From positions 1 to 15,758 of the forward strand of contig DPJQ01000149.1 in the NCBI GenBank assembly GCA_003542935.1: a stretch of DNA of 15,758 nucleotides. Reading direction: 5' to 3'. The stretch comes from Lachnospiraceae bacterium. Its GTDB lineage: Bacteria > Bacillota > Clostridia > Lachnospirales > Lachnospiraceae. Positions 1 to 7,366 of the stretch are shown here, in pieces (position 1 is the stretch's first letter; every line of letters begins with the position of its first letter). The translations under genes and the position numbers were made by a program. The notes under the pieces were generated by a model, which was not told the DNA's origin, made no database searches, and saw nothing but the letters and a program-made list of their open reading frames with translations.

Positions 1-23
1 CCAGGATCAAACTCTCAAATAAA
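1..23 (-). rRNA. rrs: 16S ribosomal RNA, 5' end only
   Basis: The reverse complement of the first bases contains AGAGTTTGATCCTGG, the near-universal sequence at the 5' end of bacterial 16S rRNA (the classic 27F primer site). It is preceded by TTTATTTG, as in many Clostridia. Only the first roughly 23 bases of the mature RNA lie in the window; the rest runs off the left edge. The exact mature 5' end is inferred from the usual TTTATTTGAGAG start. The upstream leader and tandem promoters support an rRNA operon start. Confidence 0.93.
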
Positions 24-189
24 ATGTTTGATTCCGTTCAAGATAACACTTGGCTATCTTTCCCGTTTTTTACTGTTTTTAGGTTGTGTTTTTTCAACAC
101 GTTCTTGTTTTAACTCTTTCGAATTTTCAAGGTTGTTTCACTGTTCAGTTATCAAGGTTCCTTTTCTTTCCTGCCGCTCTTGCGACAGC
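24..189 (-). promoter_or_regulatory. rRNA operon leader
   Basis: Untranslated leader between the proximal rRNA promoter and the 16S 5' end. Its first bases form a hairpin: arms 171-177 and 182-188, CTGTCGC/GCGGCAG on the transcribed strand with one U-G pair and an AAGA loop. Downstream there are two copies of AACCTTGA (minus-strand reading of 152-159 and 127-134), the first continuing as TAACTGAACA. This resembles the boxA-like antitermination and processing blocks seen in Firmicute rRNA leaders. The antitermination role is inferred, not shown. Confidence 0.65.
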
Positions 190-195
190 TCATTT

Positions 196-224
196 AGTAT
201 ACTGCGTCGTTTCCACTTTGTCAA
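196..224 (-). promoter_or_regulatory. rRNA promoter, proximal
   Basis: On the minus strand a perfect -35 TTGACA (219-224) is followed by a 17-base spacer and TATACT (196-201). Transcription would start near 189, directly before the leader hairpin. Strength and position fit an rRNA P2-type promoter. Confidence 0.9.
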
Positions 225-310
225 GCACTTTTTTCATTTATTTTTAAACTTTTTAAAAGTTATTTCATGAATAAGTTACTGTCCATAACCTTTTCGGCGT
301 CAGCTTGAGT

Positions 311-339
311 AGTATATCGCTTGTTCCTCCTCTTGTCAA
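311..339 (-). promoter_or_regulatory. rRNA promoter, distal
   Basis: A second perfect TTGACA (334-339), 17-base spacer and TATACT (311-316) lies 115 bases upstream of the first, in the same orientation. Tandem sigma-A promoters are usual for rRNA operons in Firmicutes. AT-rich sequence just upstream of the -35 could act as an UP element. Confidence 0.88.
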
Positions 340-388
340 CACCTTTTTGACATTTTTTTCTAAATTTCCAGTAATAATTTCTCCACAC

Positions 389-420
389 GGAAAAGGGCCG
401 CATTTTCACGGCCCTTTTCC
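389..420 (-). terminator. terminator after the GPH symporter
   Basis: A perfect 12-bp stem (389-400 with 409-420, GGAAAAGGGCCG) around an 8-base loop sits 10 bases past the symporter stop codon. The four T residues of the A/T part of the stem lie near its 3' end, so the U-tract is partly inside the hairpin. It separates the lac transcript from the rRNA promoters that follow in the same direction. Confidence 0.8.
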
Positions 421-430
421 CGTACTGCTT

Positions 431-1795
431 TTACTGTTCTGCCTGCTGCCTCAGCTTCTCGTTTGCTCCTTCCACATTCATTTTGGAAAGAACCAGTGTG
501 ATAATAAGGTCAATAATCAGCGGGATCCACAGATACATAAAATACAGCATCCGAATACAGGATTGCGGCTGCACCGAGACGGTGCCGTCAAAACCGCTGG
601 CAGCCAGCATCCATCCGGCAATGGCCGTTCCCAGGCCGCCGCCCAGCTTTACGCCCAGGGAAGTACAGGAGTACATCGTCCCGTCCACCCGTTTGTGCTT
701 AGTCAGATATGTGTATTCGGAGCATGAAGCGATGACCGCGTTCATGTCTCCCTGCCAGGGCCCCTGCCCGAGAGCCGCAACCCCGGTAAACAGAAGCATC
801 AAAGGCACGCTGCCCAGATAACCTGCCACCACTACCATAGCACGCCCGAAGGTACCCAGCATATAGCCCCTCACATTCAGTTTGTACATCCCTTTCCATT
901 TCGCCACCAGGGCCGGCGTAAACACCAGCGCCACGATCAGCGGGATATTAATGGCCCAGGAGAACACGCCATAGAGGTTTTCATTTTTCAAGACATAAGT
1001 CATATAATAGATGCCCATATTGAGCATGGCCCCGTACACCTGCTGGAGAATATATACCACACAGATCATCAGATAGAAGCGGTTGGAAACCAGCAGCTTC
1101 ACCGCTGCCGCAAGGCCGTATTTTTCTTCCTGTTCTTCCCCCTCGCCGGTTTCCGCCAATTCATCCTCCGGAAGTTCTTTTACAGACAACACGGAAAGAG
1201 TGTTGACTGCCAGACCGACCACCGCATATATGATAGCTATGGTTCGCCAGCCCGCCGCTCCGCCGCCCAGGGCAGCCACGGCCCCGATGGTTACGGACTG
1301 TATAAGAAGGCTGGTGGCAAAGGCAAATATAAACCGATAAGACCCCATCTGCACCCGCTCCTTACTGTTTTTCGTCACCAGGGCGGTCAACGCCGAGTAA
1401 GCGATATTATTGGCCGTATAAAAGACGGCATTCAGGAGTGTGTAGGCGATAAAAAACCAGGCATACTGCGCCGTCTGTCCCAGATCTACAGGGATGGCAA
1501 AAATAGCCCCCAGTGTGACCGCACAGCCAATGTAAGCGTAAAGCATCCACGGCCTGGCCCTGCCGAGCCTGGTCTTTGTCTTGTCGATCATGGCGCCGAA
1601 GAAAATATCGGTAACTCCGTCAAAAAATTTGGATGCCGCAATGAGGGTTCCCACCATCCCCGGATTCAGTCCTACCGTATTAGTCAGATAAATCATCACA
1701 AAAGAGGACAGGAATGCATATACCACGTTTCCCGCGATATCTCCGGAGCCATAGCCCACTTTGTTGTACCACTTTAAATACGTTTTTTCCTGCAT
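431..1795 (-). CDS. GPH-family sugar:cation symporter (MelB/LacS-like)
   Basis: A 454-residue integral membrane protein of the glycoside-pentoside-hexuronide:cation symporter family (MFS fold, about 12 hydrophobic segments). Residues 59-63 (DGVTD) match the Asp-x3-Asp pair that binds the coupling cation in MelB, and TRLGRARPW (75-83) is the family's conserved cytoplasmic loop. It lacks the C-terminal IIA domain of LacS. The start at 1795 (MQEKTYLKWY) is chosen because AAGGAG lies 11 bases upstream; an in-frame ATG 34 codons earlier has no ribosome site and would put a non-family extension on the protein. It lies 163 bases downstream of lacZ on the same strand, so it most likely imports a beta-galactoside for that enzyme. 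The substrate itself cannot be read from the sequence. Confidence 0.9.
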   Translation of the reverse strand: MQEKTYLKWYNKVGYGSGDIAGNVVYAFLSSFVMIYLTNTVGLNPGMVGTLIAASKFFDGVTDIFFGAMIDKTKTRLGRARPWMLYAYIGCAVTLGAIFAIPVDLGQTAQYAWFFIAYTLLNAVFYTANNIAYSALTALVTKNSKERVQMGSYRFIFAFATSLLIQSVTIGAVAALGGGAAGWRTIAIIYAVVGLAVNTLSVLSVKELPEDELAETGEGEEQEEKYGLAAAVKLLVSNRFYLMICVVYILQQVYGAMLNMGIYYMTYVLKNENLYGVFSWAINIPLIVALVFTPALVAKWKGMYKLNVRGYMLGTFGRAMVVVAGYLGSVPLMLLFTGVAALGQGPWQGDMNAVIASCSEYTYLTKHKRVDGTMYSCTSLGVKLGGGLGTAIAGWMLAASGFDGTVSVQPQSCIRMLYFMYLWIPLIIDLIITLVLSKMNVEGANEKLRQQAEQ

Positions 1796-1822
1796 AAAAA
1801 GTTCTCTCCTTATTTTTTCTTT

Positions 1823-1853
1823 AAAAACCTGCCGCATTGGCGCATGCAGGTTT
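1823..1853 (-). terminator. possible attenuating terminator between lacZ and the symporter
   Basis: An 8-bp inverted repeat (AAACCTGC 1825-1832, GCAGGTTT 1846-1853, 13-base loop) is followed on the minus strand by T5 and then, within about 20 bases, by the symporter ribosome site. It could end part of the lacZ transcripts and lower symporter expression relative to the enzyme. The stem is short, so partial termination is more likely than full termination. The remainder of the 163-base gap (1854-1958) shows nothing I recognise. Confidence 0.45.
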
Positions 1854-1958
1854 ATTACATTCCCTCTGTCCTGGTATCCCGTTCCGGATTCATGCATGCC
1901 GGGATGTCCGGGCAGACGGACTGTATTTACATTTTCACGCCGGAACGCTGTACCTCAT

Positions 1959-4900
1959 TCAGAACTGTAAAAGCTCACGGTCCGGACGCCGGAATGGCAC
2001 AAGCTTCATATTAAATTTAAATCTCTCCTTATCAAATCTGTATTTTTCCATCAGCCCAGGGCCGCAGCTGTTGGAACCTATGCCGTTCTGGGCATAATCC
2101 AGGCACAGGATGGTGCCGCCCGAAGGCTTCAATTCATAATTGTGTTTCTTATCTTCCAGTTCCTCCTGGGTATAGGGGGATACATTGAAAGAAAACGTCT
2201 GCTCGGAGGCGGCCGCCAGACCCGTTTTTCCGTCAGATACCACTACATAATCGCAGTCTGTATGGCTCCCGTTCTCCTGGGGACGGATATAATCCTCGTG
2301 CAGTTCTGTCGCCCTTCCCTCATACAGCCCATGGGTGGCGGCCCGGCATTTATCGCGATAGCTCTCCTCCGGGCCCATGCCATAATAGGAGATGTCATCC
2401 ATTTCCCCGTCCAGAAACAGACGGAGGCCGAATCTGGGAAGCTCCGGAAATTCTTTATCCTTTTTCACATCCATACTCACACGGATGCCGCCGCCATTGT
2501 CAATGCACCAAACCGCCTCCATCGTCATCACCGGCTGCACGGCGGGCGCCGCCAGAGATATACGGCTGCCAAGTTTCACGCCTTCTTCCATCCAGTCCAG
2601 TCTGGCCGTATAGGCTCTGGCACGGACCCGGTCATACTGCGCCCGCTTCCACTCCTGCTTTATATACATATCGTTATCCGTGGGCGCACGCCAGATATTC
2701 AGTTCCATGGGCCGGTTCAGGTATTCCCTCCCATGATAAAAGATCCGTGAAAACAGCCCTGTCCGTTTATCATAAACATACAGAAATTCCCCGCCCTTTA
2801 AGCAGACAGATGTATCGGTCTCCTCCACCTCTATAGGCGGCAAAGCTGTTTTGGCAGGCCGAAGCCACCGGAGGGCAGTCTGGTTCCGGTCATCTTCCGT
2901 CCGCAGCGGGATCTCCTCCCACCCCAGCAGATGGCCCGCCGGCACCAGGGGGCCGTCCGCCATCTGATAATAGTACAGTTTCAGGTACGTCCGCCCCCGC
3001 TCCGGCACATGCACCGGCAGCGCTGCCGTGCCTGTCTGCCCCGGTTTCACGGAAAAGGCAGGCAGGGAACCCTGCTCCTTGCACACCCCGTCGCACTCCA
3101 CCCTGTAACGGATTTCCAGATAATCTTTCAAGTCCGTAAAATCCATGTAATTCCTGACAGCAAGCGCCCCCGTATCCTGGTCGAAAGAAATAATTCTCAC
3201 GGGGCGGTACACATTTTTATATTCCAGAAGGCCGGTGTGGGGCGTACGGTCCGGATAGACCAGCCCGTCCATACAGAAATTCCCGTCATGGATCACCTCC
3301 CCGTGATCGCCGCCATAATAGTAGATTGTTTTCCCTTCGGGCGTCTTTCCATGATCGACGGCATGATCGCACCATTCCCACACAAATCCGCCGCACATCA
3401 GGGCGTTTCCGTGAAACAGTCTGAAATAATCCTCCAGATCCCCCGGCCCGTTGCCCATGGAATGGCAGTACTCGCAGAGGATCAGGGGCTTGTCCGGGCT
3501 TTGCTCCAGATATTCCCGGATTTCCTCTGCGGAGGGATACATCCGGCTGTACAGATCCAGACAGGAATAATCATACTGTACGCCGTTTTTCCTGTACCGG
3601 GCACTCTCATAATGGGTCAGCCGGTGTGGGTCGCGGGCTTTTGTCCACGCCAGCGCTTTCTCAAAGGTGCAGCCATAGGCGCTCTCATTTCCCATGGACC
3701 AGATGACCACGCAGGGACGGTTCTTATCCCGCTCCACCATCAGCCTCACCCTGTCAAGGACGGCCCTCTCCCACAGAGGATTGTCCGCAATGGATTCATT
3801 CCAGCAGTCAAATTTGTGCTCATCGCTGTTATCCATATAAAAGATCTCTGCCGGGCCATGACTCTCCACGTCCGCCTCGTCGATCACCAGGAAACCATAT
3901 TTATCGCACAGCTGATAAAATACCGGCGCGTTGGGATAATGGCTCGTCCGGACAGCATTGAAATTGTGCTGCTTCATGAGAGTCAGATCCCGCAGCATGT
4001 GATCCCGGCAGACGGCAAAACCGGTGACCGGATCCGAATCATGGCGGTTGACTCCCCGGAATATGATCTTCTTCCCATTGAGGCGGACCGTTTTATCCGA
4101 CGCTATGGTTATTTCACGCAGCCCTACATGATCCACGATGACCTCCCCTGCCGTTTCCATTACCAATGTATAAAGGTAAGGATTTTCCGTATTCCATAAG
4201 ACAGGCTCGGCAATTTCCAACAGTGCAGGACCGTCTCCACGGATTTCGGCGGAGGCCTCAAGGCGGTTCCTTCCGTCATACAGGGCCGCGGAGACAGGCA
4301 CCGCCTCCCCGAAATATGCAAACCGGACGGAAACCTCCGCAGTTCCTTCTCCGACGGTCGTCTCGACAAAGTAATCCCGAATCGCCTGTTCGGGGCGTTT
4401 CAGCAGATATACATCACGGAAAATACCGCTCATGCGGAATTTATCCTGATCCTCCAGATAGCTCCCGTCGCACCATTTCAGTACAAGAACAGCCAGCCGA
4501 TTCTTTCCCTCCCCGATCACGTCTGTTACGTCAAATTCACTGGTGCAGTGGGACACCTGGCTGTATCCCACATAGACACCGTTGAGCCATACATAAAAAC
4601 AGGAATCCACTCCTTCAAAATTCAAATAAGCCCTGGGTGCAGTGCCGTCCCTGCTGTAGGAAAAATCATAAATATAGGCTCCGCAGGGGTTATCCTGGGG
4701 CACATAAGGCGGTTCAAAGGGGAACGGGTAGCGGATATTGGTATACTGATGGCTGTCATACCCCTCTGTCTGCCACAGCCCCGGCACCCGGATCCTGTCG
4801 AAGGCAGACGCGTCATAGTCCGGTCTGTAGAACTCCTCCTCCAGCCCGTAGATACTTCCGTAATAGCGAAACCGCCATTTACCGTCGAGCATCTGCAGCC

Positions 4901-5027
4901 GGTCTGAATCCTCCCGCCTCTCCACCAGCGTATCCATCCGCCGGGACGCGGGAATGTAGTAGGCCCTGGCCGGCATGGTGTTTTCATGCAGGAACTCCGG
5001 GTCTTCATAATGTCTTGGCACGATCAT
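1959..5027 (-). CDS. lacZ: beta-galactosidase, LacZ type (GH2)
   Basis: A 1022-residue GH2 enzyme, almost the length of E. coli LacZ (1024), expected to hydrolyse terminal beta-galactosides such as lactose in the cytoplasm. There is no signal peptide. Order of parts: jelly-roll sugar-binding domain (about 50-210), Ig-like domain (about 213-310), TIM barrel (about 315-600), second Ig-like region, then the C-terminal beta-sandwich typical of large LacZ proteins (about 740-1010). The acid/base is Glu448 in VIWSMGNES, preceded by the conserved NRP. The nucleophile is Glu519 in LILCEYCHSMGNG. The start ATG has AAGGAG seven bases upstream. The gene heads a transcript with the GPH symporter and is divergent from an AraC regulator, the usual layout of a Clostridial galactoside locus. 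Assignment to LacZ-type GH2 is secure; the natural substrate could be another beta-galactoside. Confidence 0.95.
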   Translation of the reverse strand: MIVPRHYEDPEFLHENTMPARAYYIPASRRMDTLVERREDSDRLQMLDGKWRFRYYGSIYGLEEEFYRPDYDASAFDRIRVPGLWQTEGYDSHQYTNIRYPFPFEPPYVPQDNPCGAYIYDFSYSRDGTAPRAYLNFEGVDSCFYVWLNGVYVGYSQVSHCTSEFDVTDVIGEGKNRLAVLVLKWCDGSYLEDQDKFRMSGIFRDVYLLKRPEQAIRDYFVETTVGEGTAEVSVRFAYFGEAVPVSAALYDGRNRLEASAEIRGDGPALLEIAEPVLWNTENPYLYTLVMETAGEVIVDHVGLREITIASDKTVRLNGKKIIFRGVNRHDSDPVTGFAVCRDHMLRDLTLMKQHNFNAVRTSHYPNAPVFYQLCDKYGFLVIDEADVESHGPAEIFYMDNSDEHKFDCWNESIADNPLWERAVLDRVRLMVERDKNRPCVVIWSMGNESAYGCTFEKALAWTKARDPHRLTHYESARYRKNGVQYDYSCLDLYSRMYPSAEEIREYLEQSPDKPLILCEYCHSMGNGPGDLEDYFRLFHGNALMCGGFVWEWCDHAVDHGKTPEGKTIYYYGGDHGEVIHDGNFCMDGLVYPDRTPHTGLLEYKNVYRPVRIISFDQDTGALAVRNYMDFTDLKDYLEIRYRVECDGVCKEQGSLPAFSVKPGQTGTAALPVHVPERGRTYLKLYYYQMADGPLVPAGHLLGWEEIPLRTEDDRNQTALRWLRPAKTALPPIEVEETDTSVCLKGGEFLYVYDKRTGLFSRIFYHGREYLNRPMELNIWRAPTDNDMYIKQEWKRAQYDRVRARAYTARLDWMEEGVKLGSRISLAAPAVQPVMTMEAVWCIDNGGGIRVSMDVKKDKEFPELPRFGLRLFLDGEMDDISYYGMGPEESYRDKCRAATHGLYEGRATELHEDYIRPQENGSHTDCDYVVVSDGKTGLAAASEQTFSFNVSPYTQEELEDKKHNYELKPSGGTILCLDYAQNGIGSNSCGPGLMEKYRFDKERFKFNMKLVPFRRPDRELLQF

Positions 5028-5079
5028 TTTCTGTCTCCTTTCTATTTCTTATTTTCGATTTCCTTGATTTTGTAGGCTT

Positions 5080-5108
5080 ATTATAACTGTAATGCGATGC
5101 ACAGTCTA
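5080..5108 (-). promoter_or_regulatory. lacZ promoter
   Basis: Minus-strand TATAAT (5080-5085) with a 17-base spacer and the weak -35 TAGACT (5103-5108, four of six). The predicted start near 5073 gives a leader of about 46 nt. A perfect -10 with a poor -35 is what an activator-dependent promoter should look like, and the divergent AraC protein is the obvious activator. Confidence 0.7.
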
Positions 5109-5171
5109 TAAACTGCATTAGACAAAATATGCACTAAATGATACAATACATTATAACTGTGAAGGTGCCAA
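5081..5171. repeat. repeated operator-like elements in the lacZ-araC intergenic region
   Basis: ATTATAACTGT occurs twice in direct orientation (5080-5090 and 5150-5160, 70 bases apart). A degenerate third copy, CTATAAACTGCATTAG, starts at 5106. The first and third copies cover the -10 and -35 of the lacZ promoter, and the second lies just downstream of the araC -10. Direct repeats flanking divergent promoters are typical AraC-family operators. Binding by the adjacent regulator is inferred. Confidence 0.5.
5119..5147 (+). promoter_or_regulatory. araC-type regulator promoter
   Basis: TAGACA (5119-5124), 17-base spacer, TACAAT (5142-5147), each five of six to consensus. Transcription would start near 5154, leaving an untranslated leader of about 134 nt before the regulator ATG. 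The promoter lies back to back with the lacZ promoter, so one bound dimer could affect both. Confidence 0.65.
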
Positions 5172-5287
5172 ACGTTACAGTGCCCTAAAATCGTGCAGGC
5201 ACATAAAACAGATGCCCATGATCTGCGACAGTCCCGGCCGTACAGACTTCCGCCATCTTTTTCACATAGAAAGGAGCCGCTTTTGCC

Positions 5288-6157
5288 ATGTATGTCAACT
5301 CCGCCTATTTGAACCGTTCCAAGATTGATTTCAAAGACAAGAGCCGTCCGCTTATCGTCGGGAGCTGCGGCACCTACCATCTGTACACCCGTCCCCGGCT
5401 GCCGACCCGCCGTCCCAGGGGACGGGTGGATTTTCAGCTCCTGTATATTGTGTCCGGAAAGGCCCATTTCTATTTCGATAATAAGGAGGAAGATACGGTG
5501 GTACCCGCCGGACATATGGTGATCTACCGTCCAAAGGAACCACAAAGATATGTGTATTACGGAAATGAACAAACCGAAGTGTACTGGGTTCATTTTACAG
5601 GAAACAATGTCAAAAATATCCTCCGGGGCTACGGCATCACCGACAGCATGCGCGTGATCCCCACAGGCACTTCTCTTGAATATACGCGGATTTTCAAACA
5701 GATGATCCAGGAACTGCAACGGTGCCAGACCCACTACCCGGAGCTTCTGACCCTGCTGCTTCGGGAACTCCTGATCCTGATCCACCGACAGCTCACCAGG
5801 GATCCACGTTTAAAAAATGAGTACCTGGACGCAGAAATGGCGCTTGCACTGGAATTTTTCAACGACCATTACAACACAGAGATCAGCATAGAGGAATACG
5901 CTTCCTCCCGGGGTATGAGCGTAAGCTGGTTCATCCGTAATTTCAAACAGTATGCCCACGTCACACCCATGCAGTATATTGTCGCCCGGCGTATTGCCAA
6001 CGCGCAGATGCTGCTGGAGACCACCAATTACCCCATCACGGAGATCGGAAATATCGTAGGGTATGAGAATCCCCTGTATTTCAGCCGGATCTTCCACAAG
6101 CAAAAGGGGATGTCCCCGTCCGAATACCGGAAACTGGGACAGACCGGCATGGCCTGA
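5288..6157 (+). CDS. AraC-family transcriptional regulator
   Basis: A 289-residue regulator with an N-terminal cupin-type sensing domain (about 25-110, including the VPAGHMVIYRP turn) and a C-terminal AraC double helix-turn-helix (about 185-283). The first helix-turn-helix is near 200-222 (IEEYASSRGMSVSWFIRNF). The second contains the family signature EIGNIVGYENPLYFSRIFHK (252-271), followed by GMSPSEYR. The start is supported by AAAGGAG 11 bases upstream. It is divergent from lacZ and the GPH symporter and most likely activates them when a sugar binds the cupin domain, as MelR/RhaS-type proteins do. Effector and polarity of control are inferred from context only. Confidence 0.92.
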   Translation: MYVNSAYLNRSKIDFKDKSRPLIVGSCGTYHLYTRPRLPTRRPRGRVDFQLLYIVSGKAHFYFDNKEEDTVVPAGHMVIYRPKEPQRYVYYGNEQTEVYWVHFTGNNVKNILRGYGITDSMRVIPTGTSLEYTRIFKQMIQELQRCQTHYPELLTLLLRELLILIHRQLTRDPRLKNEYLDAEMALALEFFNDHYNTEISIEEYASSRGMSVSWFIRNFKQYAHVTPMQYIVARRIANAQMLLETTNYPITEIGNIVGYENPLYFSRIFHKQKGMSPSEYRKLGQTGMA

Positions 6158-6192
6158 ACCGCCTTACGGCCTGCCGACAGTTTTACACACTG

Positions 6193-6212
6193 CGGGGATC
6201 ATCCGATCCCCG
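6193..6212. terminator. hairpin between converging araC-type and PPTase genes
   Basis: Perfect 8-bp stem CGGGGATC/GATCCCCG with a 4-base loop, flanked by TTTTAC (6181-6186) and GTAAAA (6212-6217), which can extend the pairing with a bulge. It overlaps the last codons of the phosphopantetheinyl transferase gene and could stop transcription from both sides. No long U-tract follows on either strand, so efficiency is uncertain. Confidence 0.5.
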
Positions 6213-6852
6213 TAAAATCTATAATTTCTATGTCTTCCCCAAACCACTCTTCTTCTGCGCACACGGATACCCGATACCCGGGGAGCCCGTATTCCCGAAT
6301 ATGGCAGGAAAGCACTTTTCCGTCCCGGAGCACCTGTACCGGCTCTGTTTCTATGGAAAATTCGATGCTGTCAAAAGACAGGCGCATCCCCTCCCCGGTC
6401 ATCTTCATATAGCTTTCCTTCATCGTCCAGAACCGATAGAATACGGCATCCCTTTCCCCGTCCCGGCAGCGTCTCAGGTAAGCAGCCTCATTCCGGTGGA
6501 AGAAACGTTCCGCCACCCGCTTCGGTGCCCGGGCGATCTGTTCCACGTCGCAGCCCACCGGTTTTCTCCCCACCGCGCAGACGGCCCAGCTGCCGGAATG
6601 GGACAGATTGAACCACAGCCCTTCCACCTGGGGTTTTCCGTTCACCCCCAGACGTATATCTTCAGGAGACACGCCATAGCGGGGCAGCACCTCCCGCAGC
6701 AGCATTCCCGCTCCCAGGCTTCTTTTTCTGTCCCCGGGCTGCAGATACCGCATGGCCTTTTCCTGCCTCTCTTTTGTAAGTCCCGTCAGCACTTCCGGAT
6801 ATTCTTTTGGATCCGGCAGTTTGCCGGCATCCACCGCATATACCTGCACCAC
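6199..6852 (-). CDS. Sfp-type 4'-phosphopantetheinyl transferase
   Basis: A 217-residue enzyme expected to transfer the phosphopantetheine arm of CoA to a serine of a carrier protein in the cytoplasm. The length and motifs are of the Sfp/Gsp class rather than the short AcpS class: NGKP (71-74), FNLSHSG (81-87), GCDVE (100-104, Mg-binding Asp102 and Glu104) and WTMKES (142-147, with Glu146). The start is a GTG at 6852, or the GTG right after it, with AAAGGAG about 10 bases upstream; no ATG fits. No carrier-protein client (NRPS, PKS or ACP) is in the window, so the partner lies elsewhere. A perfect -35 TTGACA (minus strand, 6928-6933) has no convincing -10 partner, so its promoter is unclear. 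Confidence 0.93.
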   Translation of the reverse strand: MVQVYAVDAGKLPDPKEYPEVLTGLTKERQEKAMRYLQPGDRKRSLGAGMLLREVLPRYGVSPEDIRLGVNGKPQVEGLWFNLSHSGSWAVCAVGRKPVGCDVEQIARAPKRVAERFFHRNEAAYLRRCRDGERDAVFYRFWTMKESYMKMTGEGMRLSFDSIEFSIETEPVQVLRDGKVLSCHIREYGLPGYRVSVCAEEEWFGEDIEIIDFTGIG

Positions 6853-6942
6853 TCTACTTTTTCTCCTTTCCGGGGTTTTTACACATACACCGTTGCTTTT
6901 CTCCCCTCAATCTGCTAAAGTAAATGCTGTCAATACCAACAG

Positions 6943-6984
6943 CCTGAATCATCCGTGCCGTGCCGGGCATAATAAGCATTCAGG
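6943..6984 (+). promoter_or_regulatory. possible leader stem ahead of the DUF1292 gene
   Basis: CCTGAAT (6943-6949) pairs with ATTCAGG (6978-6984) around a 28-base loop, ending about 30 bases before the DUF1292 start. A smaller GCTGT/ACAGC stem lies just upstream. It matches no riboswitch class I know and may be chance. Confidence 0.25.
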
Positions 6985-7012
6985 TTTACAAGAAAAAGAG
7001 AGGTCTGTATAC

Positions 7013-7360
7013 ATGAATGAGAATTTTAACGCTTCCTGCAGCGGTGACTGCAACAGCTGCGGCGAAGATTGCGACAAGGGCACCGTCACCCTGACGCTGG
7101 ACGACGACTCTACCCTGGAATGCTCCGTCATCAATATTTTCCCGGCGGGCGACAAACAGTATATCGCCCTGCTTCCCCTTGACGAAAACGGGGAAAACCA
7201 CGACGGGGAGGTATTTCTGTACCGTTACTACGAGGAAAACGGTAATCCCCAGTTGGACAACATTGAGGATGACGACGAATACGAGCTGGCCGCGGACGCT
7301 TTCGAGGAGATGCTGGACGCCGCCGAATTCGATGAGATCGTGGATGGAGAAGATCTGTAA
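7013..7360 (+). CDS. DUF1292 family protein with Cys-rich N-terminus
   Basis: A 115-residue, strongly acidic cytoplasmic protein. Residues from about 24 to 85 fit the DUF1292 (YrzB-like) fold: a TVTLTLDDDS strand, a hydrophobic VINIFPAGDKQYIALLPL core and EVFLYRYYEE. A long Asp/Glu tail ends the protein. The family is widespread in Firmicutes and its function is unknown. The N-terminus carries Cys9, Cys13, Cys16 and Cys20 (C-x3-C-x2-C-x3-C), which could bind a metal or an iron-sulfur cluster; it recalls the N-termini of clostridial Mrp/ApbC P-loop ATPases. The start at 7013 is preferred over upstream in-frame ATGs because GAGAGG lies nine bases before it and homology begins there. The gene is divergent from the phosphopantetheinyl transferase and convergent with the LysR gene, six bases apart. 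Confidence 0.82.
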   Translation: MNENFNASCSGDCNSCGEDCDKGTVTLTLDDDSTLECSVINIFPAGDKQYIALLPLDENGENHDGEVFLYRYYEENGNPQLDNIEDDDEYELAADAFEEMLDAAEFDEIVDGEDL

Positions 7361-7366
7361 TACAAC

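Noticed and set aside
305..727. Plus-strand frame of 140 codons over the rRNA promoter and the symporter 3' end
   Set aside because: It runs antisense to the rRNA promoter, the terminator and the symporter coding sequence; no ribosome site and no family resemblance.
1796..1897. N-terminal extension of the GPH symporter starting MHESGTGYQD
   Set aside because: No ribosome site upstream, and it crosses the hairpin at 1825-1853. The ATG at 1795 has AAGGAG and gives a normal family N-terminus.
2931..4199. A 422-codon open frame antisense to lacZ
   Set aside because: It lies wholly opposite a secure GH2 gene, has no ribosome site, and shows the His/Pro/Arg-rich composition typical of a shadow frame of GC-rich coding DNA.
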